A DNA stretch of 64,000 nucleotides from Flavipsychrobacter sp. GTDB lineage: Bacteria; Bacteroidota; Bacteroidia; Chitinophagales; Chitinophagaceae. A model generated the notes under the pieces. That model was not told the DNA's origin. It ran no database searches and saw nothing but the letters and a program-made list of their open reading frames with translations. Shown here in pieces: positions 29,101-35,673 of the stretch. Where the stretch lies: the NCBI GenBank assembly GCA_021155965.1, contig JAJNBJ010000009.1, positions 53,173 through 117,172 on the forward strand, read 5' to 3'. The translations under genes were made by a program, and so were the position numbers. How positions within the stretch are numbered: the stretch's first letter is position 1; the number at the start of each line of letters is the position of its first letter.

Positions 29101-29786
29101 ACCTGATACTGATGGATATCCAGATGCCGGAAATGGATGGCATATCCGCCACCAAAATGATACGTTCGCTGAATATTGTTGAAAAATCAGTTATCGACAA
29201 ATCGGCAATTACCAAAAAGATACGCACGCTGAATGCAAAGGATAAGTCGGCAATACCCATTATTGCACTTACAGCAAACGCTTTAAAAGGCGATGGGCAG
29301 AAATACCTGAACATAGGCATGAACGGTTATATCTCCAAACCTTATACGGAAGAGAAACTTTTCCAGGTGATCAATGAAGCTGTGAAGACCAACGACAAGC
29401 TGCGTAACAAGATAATACCAAAAGCCCGCCTGCCAATAGAGAAAGTTGTTATACCCAGCGAGAAATTGTACGACCTGTCAATGGTTGACTCAATTGGCAA
29501 GGACGACCCTGAATTTGTAAAGAATATCCTCGCCATATTCATAGATACTATGCCGGGCAACGCAGAAGCCTTAGTGCAGGCGGGAGTTGAAAATAATTAC
29601 GAAAGCATCTCGAAGATAGCGCACAAGATGAAATCGAGCATAGACCTGCTGGGTATAAACTCCCTTAAATACACCATCAGGAAGCTTGAAAATATAGTGG
29701 CGGGCGATACCGAATATACCCCGCTTATCGAAACGGTGAAGAACACTATCAGGGATGTGGTGGTGCAGTTGAAGGAGTTGGTGTAG
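26154..29786 (+). CDS. HNOBA-like/PAS hybrid histidine kinase with REC and HPt
   Basis: This 1210-residue cytoplasmic protein has no membrane helix. Residues ~1-135 resemble the HNOBA domain found in soluble guanylate cyclases: FNRIFPFYILIDSNCRI, GKSIVKLCPV, then LRGQFEYLETENQLLFIGTP, a SIDDFAAHDSLIDQL segment and a coiled coil. About four PAS/PAC units follow (residues ~155-670), then HisKA with His697 in ANMSHEIRTPMTG, HATPase (NNLLSNALKFTYEG, GTGLGLTIC), a receiver with Asp988 in ILMDIQMPEMDG, and an HPt domain with His1157 in IAHKMKSSIDLLG. This is a complete phosphorelay in one chain. HNOBA domains usually work with heme-nitric-oxide-binding (H-NOX) proteins; none is in the window. The receiver carries an odd ~20-residue tandem duplication. 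The polysaccharide locus with free receiver proteins begins 1 kb downstream. Confidence 0.9.
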   Translation: MVATVFSFGTEQFNRIFPFYILIDSNCRITSLGKSIVKLCPVKTGQQFNECFHLKYPQVKTADFRSLKEIANQVALLNLHGGKKGILRGQFEYLETENQLLFIGTPKFNSMDEVEEENLSIDDFAAHDSLIDQLNTLQEHETAIKDIKGLLKSAKQQNNALKYSEHLWKFALNGNGDGIWQYDFKNEDGINFTHDKVKLGENGQDEFSYKRWLGSIHPDDIESVNNAFAAYIKGEAEQFMVEHRLKDKEGTYKYFITRGIIVERDKENKPSLIIGTVTDIDQQKQLEFQLKEAANRLFFLIKNLDSGVVIESKDQKILLVNDQFCKFLGIQENPEQLIGMNFAVAMRNSKNLYKDPDAVMLRINQILDQKQLALNEMVELADGRFFKRDYVPVYLDGKFEGHLWQYVDVTEQVVAKKKMEEQKVFYENVLNNIPADIVTFSPNHEYLFINPTSIKNPQLREWMIGKRDEDFCIYRNKPMTIAKERRALFNKVLESKKLHSWEDKVTTPGGTVEYHLRNMYPVLNEKNEVTQVIGFGLDITAVKKIEEQLKINEKRFRDLFNYSQAFISTHDLDGKIITMNPAMCDLLGYSEKELVGKMLTDFIPKDDIKKFYTDYLEKVITHGNATGVLKVLSKKNRESFLLYKNFKVEEENSEPYIIGFSQDITERVNAEKELLAAKKVTEDSHRAKEIFLANMSHEIRTPMTGILGIANLLSKTELDEQQKKFTKLISESANNLLTIVNDVLDIEKIAAGKIDLEFIPFRIEDKVFTTLQSFQFKAEDKNINLLLNSTLPDDLVVIGDPYRLSQIINNLLSNALKFTYEGEISINMDYKTSDESKSIIIEIQVQDSGIGIKEDKLTDIFNPYVQATSDTTRKYGGTGLGLTICKNLVEMQGGKIGVTSKLNEGTTFTFHIPYEKGDVSQLPDESREDLNFKDLESVNILVAEDVELNQFLIKHILESWGCEVTVVANGREAVEKVRKQQFDLILMDIQMPEMDGISATKMIRSLNIVEKSVIDKSAITKKIRTLNAKDKSAIPIIALTANALKGDGQKYLNIGMNGYISKPYTEEKLFQVINEAVKTNDKLRNKIIPKARLPIEKVVIPSEKLYDLSMVDSIGKDDPEFVKNILAIFIDTMPGNAEALVQAGVENNYESISKIAHKMKSSIDLLGINSLKYTIRKLENIVAGDTEYTPLIETVKNTIRDVVVQLKELV

Positions 29787-29801
29787 TGTTAAGTCTGAAA
29801 A

Positions 29802-30089
29802 TTACTGCCTGACGAATTTCCTTACCACACTACCATTGTTGCCGGTGAGTGTTATATAATAAAGTCCGGCAGGTAACATACTCACATTCACTTTCGTCTC
29901 ACCGTTGTTCAGCGACGGCTGCGCAAGCAACTGGCCTAAAGTATTAGTAACGCTGCAGAATGTATAGGTATCATCTGCGATAATTGTAAGTTCATCATTC
30001 ACCGGGTTGGGCCATAATAGCACAGGCCATTTCCTGTTCCAGCCGGATCTCCACAGTTTAGCCGCGTGCGTGGCTGGACCCGGCGGCAA
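29802..30089 (-). pseudogene. Orphan T9SS sorting-domain fragment
   Basis: The minus strand encodes ~75 residues of a T9SS C-terminal domain (LLWPNPVNDELTIIA, VTNTLGQLLAQPS, LPAGLYYITLTG, VVRKFVRQ) and a proper stop. Upstream there is no signal peptide or passenger domain; the first ~20 residues look random and the frame soon closes. A sorting domain alone could not be exported, so this is best read as the surviving 3' end of a deleted secreted-protein gene. It converges on the kinase gene, 15 bases away. Confidence 0.65.
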
Positions 30090-30308
30090 TCAAGGTACTG
30101 AAGTTCTCTCTCCGGGCAGGATACCGGAGCCAAAGTTTTCTCATTTACTAAGGTTTCGGGACATCCACGGGTAAGGCTAACCCGCATAGTAAAAGCTTCC
30201 GCAATTTACCGAAAAAAAGCGTTGATCGCTCCACTCGTTTTTTCAAAAAAGGTCTTTCAATGCAAAATAAATTCACAAATAACCCAAAACCCGCACCCAC
30301 AGCCAAAA

Positions 30309-30353
30309 CTAATTTCCTTGACGGTACTGAAATTGTACCGTCAAGGAAATTAG
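30309..30353. repeat. Perfect 19-bp inverted repeat (hairpin)
   Basis: The arms CTAATTTCCTTGACGGTAC (30309-30327) and the exact complement (30335-30353) enclose the 7-base loop TGAAATT. The right side continues into ATTTTCT. A bidirectional terminator, a small mobile-element end, or a protein-binding operator are all possible; no neighbouring transposase was found and no second copy was seen in the window. Confidence 0.8.
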
Positions 30354-30528
30354 ATTTTCTCATCTCAAAAACCCTCACGAACTTTACATGGTTAGAACAA
30401 ATTTTGAAGAAGAATGGTATATCGCTCAAACAATATGCCCCATTCCGAAAAAAGAAAACTACAACTCACAATTTATGACTCACAACTTACGACTTATGCC
30501 TTACGACTTACGACCTGCCGGGTATAAT

Positions 30529-30690
30529 TATACCTTTGGGGGGTATAATTATACCTTTTCAGGGTATAAATATACCCATTTATACCCCTTTATACCTGAA
30601 AATAAAACACATAAGATAAGCCCACAGCGCATTTCAATCACATAAAATAAAAAATATGTACCAAAACAGGCATTTCCCGAAAATTATACC
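30529..30690 (+). repeat. TATACC-palindrome repeat element, copy A
   Basis: The segment contains several GGTATAA/TTATACC half sites arranged as perfect palindromes (GGTATAATTATACC, 14 bases, twice) and GGGTATAAATATACCC. A conserved AAGCCCACAGCGCATT stretch follows, then a region ending AAAACAGGCATTTCCCGAAA and ATTATACC. The whole layout recurs in inverted orientation at 63719-63880 with high similarity. No reading frame is present. It looks like a dispersed intergenic repeat of ~165 bases able to fold into stem-loops. Confidence 0.8.
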
Positions 30691-30755
30691 TTCACCCGCC
30701 CATAGCTTTTTCAGCGAAGGGGGGCTCAGGGTTTGCACTTGTACAAAAAAATAAA

Positions 30756-30785
30756 TTTGTTTTTGGGTGTAGCGGATTATTTTTG
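30756..30785 (+). promoter_or_regulatory. Promoter of the polysaccharide deacetylase gene
   Basis: TTTG at 30756-30759 and TATTTTTG at 30778-30785 fit the Bacteroidota -33/-7 pair with an 18-base spacer. The -7 element ends only 5 bases before the ATG at 30791, so the transcript would be leaderless or almost so unless translation starts further in. Confidence 0.55.
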
Positions 30786-30790
30786 TTTCT

Positions 30791-31618
30791 ATGGCAGTTC
30801 CCGGCATACCGGTATTAAATTACCACGCGATCGACGATACAGATGCACATCTTTCGTCTGCGAATGTATCTGTTTCGTTACAGGCTTTTACAGAACAGGT
30901 GCAGTGGCTGCATAAAGAAGGATATACTTCTGTAACTAAAGATGAATTAAGGGAAGTTGTTCTGAAAGGCAAGAAAATACACGATAAAAAAGTACTGTTC
31001 ACGTTTGATGATGGGTATTATTCGTTGTATAAATACGGGATGGGGATACTCTCGGAATACGGGTTTACTGCTACTTTGTTCTTATCTACCTCTTTTGTCG
31101 GCAAGCCTTATGACCAGGACGACTTTGCATTTGTAAAGCATGACCGCCAGCTTACGTGGGAAGAAATAAAAGTTTTATCAAAGAATGGATGGTCCATACA
31201 GTCTCATGGCTATTTGCATAAGCGACTGAACAGCCTGGATAAGGAGACATTGATTAAAGAAGTAACGCTCAGCAAAAGCATTATAGAGCAAAACCTCGGC
31301 ACGGTGGTGGATGAATTCGCTTTCCCTTATGGCATATATACCAACCAGGTACTTACCGAATTAAAGAATGCGGGCTACCAACTGGGCTACTCTGTTCACT
31401 CAGGCAAGTTAATGCCCCACGCACGCAGGTACCGCCTGCCGCGCATAGAGATCAACAACAGGGATACTATGGACTCTTATATTACCAAAGTAACAACAGG
31501 GTACATATCTCCTGAAAATGAGCGGAGGTCTAAAATGCGTGACATTATTTATGCCAGCCCGGTAGTAAAGGACCTTATAGAGAAAATAACTCCTTATTTC
31601 GGTGTGGGAAATCATTAA
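30791..31618 (+). CDS. Polysaccharide deacetylase (NodB homology)
   Basis: The 275-residue protein has the metal-dependent carbohydrate esterase 4 motifs: TFDDGYYSL with the paired Asp, SHGYLHKRL with the two metal-binding His, and FAFPYGIYTNQV. It begins at VPGIPVLNYHAI with almost nothing before the domain and no signal peptide. The family removes N- or O-acetyl groups from polysaccharides or peptidoglycan. Location next to the glycosidase-like lipoprotein and the flippase suggests that it modifies the polymer made by this locus. It is followed by the lipoprotein gene after 3 bases, so the two form an operon. Confidence 0.92.
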   Translation: MAVPGIPVLNYHAIDDTDAHLSSANVSVSLQAFTEQVQWLHKEGYTSVTKDELREVVLKGKKIHDKKVLFTFDDGYYSLYKYGMGILSEYGFTATLFLSTSFVGKPYDQDDFAFVKHDRQLTWEEIKVLSKNGWSIQSHGYLHKRLNSLDKETLIKEVTLSKSIIEQNLGTVVDEFAFPYGIYTNQVLTELKNAGYQLGYSVHSGKLMPHARRYRLPRIEINNRDTMDSYITKVTTGYISPENERRSKMRDIIYASPVVKDLIEKITPYFGVGNH

Positions 31619-31621
31619 AAG

Positions 31622-33682
31622 ATGATGCAGAACACCTTCTTCATAAAATTTATAAAACGCCACTCTGCAACGCTTCTCAGGAAGATGTGTGTAGTAATCC
31701 TTACACTCGTCTTGTTTTGCGTTAATGGTTGTTCACAAAGCAGTAGCCACAACTTTCAGTCACCGGGGAAAATACCTATTGATGGCAAAAGATGGTACAT
31801 AGTCAATAATACCTCGCAGAACTTACAGTGGCTCTTCAATAATAAAGAAAAAGAGAAACCCAATATGGGGTATGGGCTGATGCTAGAGAATTATGATGCG
31901 TACTACCCTCTTGCTGATGGTGAACAAATGACCATAGACAGTATTATGCTGTTTGATTGGGAAGGAACGAATGAAGACCACCCTATGGCTATATTTGCTA
32001 TTACAGAAGACTGGAAACGGATACCCATAGCGGTTTTTACGGGTCAGCGATACGGTGCATGGAACGGGCCGGACCCTAAAAAACCGGATGTATTTGCGTT
32101 GGACAAGCCTGTTTCAAACATTCGCTATTTGGTTATTAATAGTTCAGGAGATTTTCCCGGGGAGATAGAATTTTATGGCACTTATACTGCACCAAAACCG
32201 CAACCTGTAGTTGCCAAACAATATGCACCTCTGAAGAACTTCTTTGGCGTGAATGCGTTTGAATGGGATTTTGAAGAACCTAATACACCCTTCAGGCTTG
32301 ACGCTGCCCGGCTGCAGGGCATACAAAATTTTACAGGCATACGCCATTACATGGATTGGGATAAAATAGAAGGGCAGGAAGGCACTTATAATTTTTCACC
32401 CACCTACAGCGGGGGATGGAATTATGACACCATTTACCGTTGGTGCCAGGCAAATAACATAGATGTAGTGGCCTGCTTAAAAACCATTCCTGACTGGATA
32501 CAGAAAACATATCCCGAAGGAGAGCGCGACAATGAGAACATACCTATGCACTATGGCAAAGATGCACAAGACCCGCAATCTTATATAGAGCAGGCACGGG
32601 CAGCCTTTCAATTCGCCGCGCGATATGGGAAGAACAAAAACGTAGATGCTTCATTGATCAAAATTGCACCTGATAACCGCCTGCGATTGGGCCTCGGCAC
32701 TATACAATATATAGAATGCGACAACGAGCGGGATAAGTGGTGGAAAGGACGTAAAGCATACCAGACGGGCAGGGAGTATGCTGCTAACCTCTCTGCTTTC
32801 TATGATGGGCATAAAAGCAAACTGGGACCAGGGGTGGGTGTAAAAAATGCAGACCCGGCAATGAAAGTAGTGATGGCGGGTTTAGCCATGCCAAGTCCGG
32901 ATTATGTGAGAGGCATGATAGACTGGAGCAGGGAACACAGGGGTAACAAGGCGGATGGCTCACCTGACCTCCCGTGGGATGTGATCAACTACCATTACTA
33001 CTGCAACGATGCTGACTATGAAACCAGCAAAAAACAAACTGGAGGAACTGCACCTGAACTGACTAGAGCAGGGGCTGTAGCTGATGAGTTCGTGAAACTC
33101 GGGCAACAATATGGCATGCCCGTTTGGATAACAGAAGCGGGATATGACATTCACCCTGAAAGTCCACAGGCTGCAAAAGATATAGGCGACAGGTCAATAT
33201 TGGGTACGCAAGCCGACTGGATGCTGAGGACAAGCCTGCTGTATTCGAAGGCAGGGATACAGCAAGTATTTTATTACGAACTGGTTGATGACAATCCTAA
33301 ACTGAATACACAATTCGCTACAAGCGGGTTGATCAATATGGATAGAACGAACCGGCCTGTAGCTGACTACTTTTATCAAACCGCGAAATTGTTTGGTGCC
33401 TATACTTATACAAAGACAATTAATAAAGACCCTATTGCAGATGTCTACGACAATAACGGGCTATCGATGTATATGTTGGTAATACCAGATCAGAAAAACA
33501 GGAAAACAAAATATACCCTGGATCTTGGTAACGCGGATACTGCCTTTATTTATAAGCCGGTCACCGACACCAATAATATGGAACTGCAAAAAATGAAAAC
33601 AAAGAACGGCAAGGTGGAGGTATCGGTATCAGAAACACCAATGTTTGTAACACCCTATGATGCCGGAAAAGTGCATCATTAA
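31622..33682 (+). CDS. Glycoside-hydrolase-like lipoprotein
   Basis: The 686-residue protein has an N-terminal lipobox (LTLVLFCVNGC); the start may be 31622 or the in-frame ATG at 31685. Residues ~50-200 form a beta-rich, discoidin-like domain, and residues ~205-600 look like a TIM barrel of the GH-A clan: FFGVNAFEW, FTGIRHYMDWDKIEG, candidate acid/base Glu365 or Glu369 in YIECDNE, and candidate nucleophile Glu505 in MPVWITEAGYD. A C-terminal beta domain follows. I cannot place it in a numbered GH family. Its operon position suggests trimming or degradation of the secreted polysaccharide at the periplasmic or outer-membrane side. Confidence 0.75.
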   Translation: MMQNTFFIKFIKRHSATLLRKMCVVILTLVLFCVNGCSQSSSHNFQSPGKIPIDGKRWYIVNNTSQNLQWLFNNKEKEKPNMGYGLMLENYDAYYPLADGEQMTIDSIMLFDWEGTNEDHPMAIFAITEDWKRIPIAVFTGQRYGAWNGPDPKKPDVFALDKPVSNIRYLVINSSGDFPGEIEFYGTYTAPKPQPVVAKQYAPLKNFFGVNAFEWDFEEPNTPFRLDAARLQGIQNFTGIRHYMDWDKIEGQEGTYNFSPTYSGGWNYDTIYRWCQANNIDVVACLKTIPDWIQKTYPEGERDNENIPMHYGKDAQDPQSYIEQARAAFQFAARYGKNKNVDASLIKIAPDNRLRLGLGTIQYIECDNERDKWWKGRKAYQTGREYAANLSAFYDGHKSKLGPGVGVKNADPAMKVVMAGLAMPSPDYVRGMIDWSREHRGNKADGSPDLPWDVINYHYYCNDADYETSKKQTGGTAPELTRAGAVADEFVKLGQQYGMPVWITEAGYDIHPESPQAAKDIGDRSILGTQADWMLRTSLLYSKAGIQQVFYYELVDDNPKLNTQFATSGLINMDRTNRPVADYFYQTAKLFGAYTYTKTINKDPIADVYDNNGLSMYMLVIPDQKNRKTKYTLDLGNADTAFIYKPVTDTNNMELQKMKTKNGKVEVSVSETPMFVTPYDAGKVHH

Positions 33683-33810
33683 TATTTAGCTTTCGAAAAT
33701 GATATTAATGAGTTAATGCATTCATAGTTTATGCAATTTATCGTGGATTTTTACTATTTTACCTCCGAAAACAATTTTATAACCAATCTACCTGGGTAGT
33801 CACATAACGA

Positions 33811-35244
33811 ATGGCCGCATTTAAATTATCAGGGCTTAGAAATAAACACTTTTTGGTCCTGATGGGCAATGGCATGTTAGCTGTCATTGCTATGGCCATA
33901 TCTTTCGTGTTATTTCATTCTTTATCGATGGAGGATATGGGCATATGGGTTTTTACCTATAGTATCATAGCCTTTTGTGAAGCGGGAAGATCTGGTTTTT
34001 TATATACCGCAGCAGTTAAATTTTACGCAGGTACAGAACCTGAAAGAGGGAAAACTGTATTGGGGTCTATCTGGTACCTGGCTATAATAGTCACAGGCAT
34101 CATTGTATTGCTAAATATATGTTTATTACCATTTTTAAGCTATACTAATAACAAGGAGTTTACATTGTGTATTCAATGGGTGGGCATTTCATTCCTGGCC
34201 ACTTTACCATCAGATGTTATCTCCTGGAGGTTACAGGCAGAAGAAAAGTATGGGACAATGCTTGGCTTCAGGATACTCAACAGCATCTGTTCTATAGTAT
34301 GTTTTACCATACTCATTTTATTCCATGAAATGACGCTGGAAAAAGCTTTTTTCTTTAATTTTCTTATTAATGTAGCTACCAGCATAATAGGCATCATGTT
34401 GAACCTGGGAGGTATAAAATATATAAAAAACCGCACAAAAGAATGTATTACAGAGATAGTGCACTATGGTAAATATACATTTGGCTCCACTCTAGGTGCC
34501 ACATCGCTGGGCCACATAGACACGTGGATCCTTAATTTCACCCTTGGCCCAAAATCCGTAGCCATATATAACCTTGCAAAAAGGTTCATAGCCGTTGTAG
34601 ACATACTCTTGCGCAGTTTTGCAGTTACCTGTATGTCAGAAATGGCGATCGCGTTCAACAAAGGTAACCTGGAGCATGTAACCAATATCTTTAAGAAGTA
34701 TGCCGGCATGCTTACTATGGCATTCATCCCCTTAGCTATAGGGGCACTATTCCTGGGAGATTTTGCAATAGACCTACTTGGGGGGAAAGAATATTATGAT
34801 ACTCCAGCTTCTAAAGCATTCATCCTGATCATGTTCATCGCGATCATCTACCCAATGGAAACGCTGAATGGCGTTACATTAGATATTATACATAAGACAG
34901 AAGTGAACTTTAAGAAAATGGTATTTATGATAATCGTAAAAGTTGTTACCGCCTTTGCAGGAGTGATGATTTTTCATAATGTATACGGAGTAGTTTGCTC
35001 TATTTTCCTTGCACATGGGTTTGCGGTACTTTATGGCAATCATCAACTGCAAAAAAGCCTTACCTATACAATTCCGGGTATTATTGCTACCGGTTATAGA
35101 GAAGTAAAGGAACTATTAGAGCGGAAATTAAAGATCTCCAAAAGAATACATAACATTTATATTACATTAATGTTAGATTTGCCTTTTTATTATGATTATT
35201 ATATATCTTGTGTGCCGGAATTAGTGGAGTTGGAAATGTTTTAA
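33811..35244 (+). CDS. Wzx-type polysaccharide flippase
   Basis: The 477-residue protein is an integral membrane protein with about 12 helices in the MATE-like flippase pattern (first helices FLVLMGNGMLAVIAMAISFV and MGIWVFTYSIIAFCEAGRSG). Wzx proteins move lipid-linked oligosaccharide units across the inner membrane. The conserved early segment with an Arg after a helix (AGRSGFLYTAAVKFY) fits oligosaccharide flippases. It heads a run leading directly into the receiver protein and the sugar transferase, with a 128-base spacer before it that should contain a promoter. Confidence 0.88.
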   Translation: MAAFKLSGLRNKHFLVLMGNGMLAVIAMAISFVLFHSLSMEDMGIWVFTYSIIAFCEAGRSGFLYTAAVKFYAGTEPERGKTVLGSIWYLAIIVTGIIVLLNICLLPFLSYTNNKEFTLCIQWVGISFLATLPSDVISWRLQAEEKYGTMLGFRILNSICSIVCFTILILFHEMTLEKAFFFNFLINVATSIIGIMLNLGGIKYIKNRTKECITEIVHYGKYTFGSTLGATSLGHIDTWILNFTLGPKSVAIYNLAKRFIAVVDILLRSFAVTCMSEMAIAFNKGNLEHVTNIFKKYAGMLTMAFIPLAIGALFLGDFAIDLLGGKEYYDTPASKAFILIMFIAIIYPMETLNGVTLDIIHKTEVNFKKMVFMIIVKVVTAFAGVMIFHNVYGVVCSIFLAHGFAVLYGNHQLQKSLTYTIPGIIATGYREVKELLERKLKISKRIHNIYITLMLDLPFYYDYYISCVPELVELEMF

Positions 35245-35262
35245 AAATTGCTGTATAAAGTG

Positions 35263-35664
35263 ATGAGTTCGGATAGTTTACCAAAAGTGTTAGTTGTGGA
35301 AGATGATCAGAGTATCCAATTGATCATCAAACATTCTCTTAATAAGAATTTCAGCGTATCAACCTTTGTAAATGGCCTCGATGCCCTGGCATTTCTCAGG
35401 GAGGGTAACATGCCCGATATTATTATTTCGGACCTGAACACCCCGGAAATGGGTGGGCTTGAGTTGATAGCCCAGTTGAAGACAAGTGGTTTTTTTAAAG
35501 CGATACCCGTGCTTGTACTTTCAGGAGATGAAAGTACGGAGACCAGGATAAAATGCCTGGATGCCGGTGCTGATGACTATGTGGTTAAACCTTTTAACCC
35601 GCGTGAACTGGAAGCGAGGATGAAGGCGATACTGAGGAGAACCGGCAATTTTTTCCTTAACTAA
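35263..35664 (+). CDS. Stand-alone receiver-domain response regulator
   Basis: The ATG at 35263 gives 133 residues: a single CheY-like domain and nothing else. All key residues are present: the acidic pair in LVVEDDQ, the phosphoacceptor in IIISDLNTPEMGG, LVLSGDE for the switch Ser, and DDYVVKPF for the Lys. A TTG five codons upstream could extend it. It has no output domain, so it must act by protein contact. It sits 18 bases after the flippase gene and 9 bases before a sugar transferase that carries a degenerate receiver domain, which suggests a physical partnership. Confidence 0.93.
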   Translation: MSSDSLPKVLVVEDDQSIQLIIKHSLNKNFSVSTFVNGLDALAFLREGNMPDIIISDLNTPEMGGLELIAQLKTSGFFKAIPVLVLSGDESTETRIKCLDAGADDYVVKPFNPRELEARMKAILRRTGNFFLN

Positions 35665-35673
35665 TATTCGTTG

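Larger units (their letters stand above)
30090..30790. other. Repeat-rich non-coding spacer
   Basis: No gene is supported in this ~700-base stretch. It holds a perfect 19-base inverted repeat at 30309-30353, a degenerate run of ACTTACGAC/ACAACTTATGAC units at about 30465-30515, the TATACC palindrome cluster at 30529-30690, and the deacetylase promoter. The small frames on both strands have no protein-like features. Its make-up suggests loss of the gene whose T9SS end remains at 29802. Confidence 0.6.

Noticed and set aside
30148..30478. Overlapping small frames on both strands in the spacer.
   Set aside because: They cross the perfect inverted repeat, which makes both strands encode mirrored peptides, and show no protein-like composition.
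30529..30690. TATACC palindromes considered as a CRISPR array.
   Set aside because: There are no equal-length spacers and no cas genes; the units are palindromes of variable spacing.
34662..34670. CAAAGGTA inside the flippase gene, a minus-strand TACCTTTG.
   Set aside because: It is in coding sequence with no gene on the minus strand downstream, so a chance match is likely.
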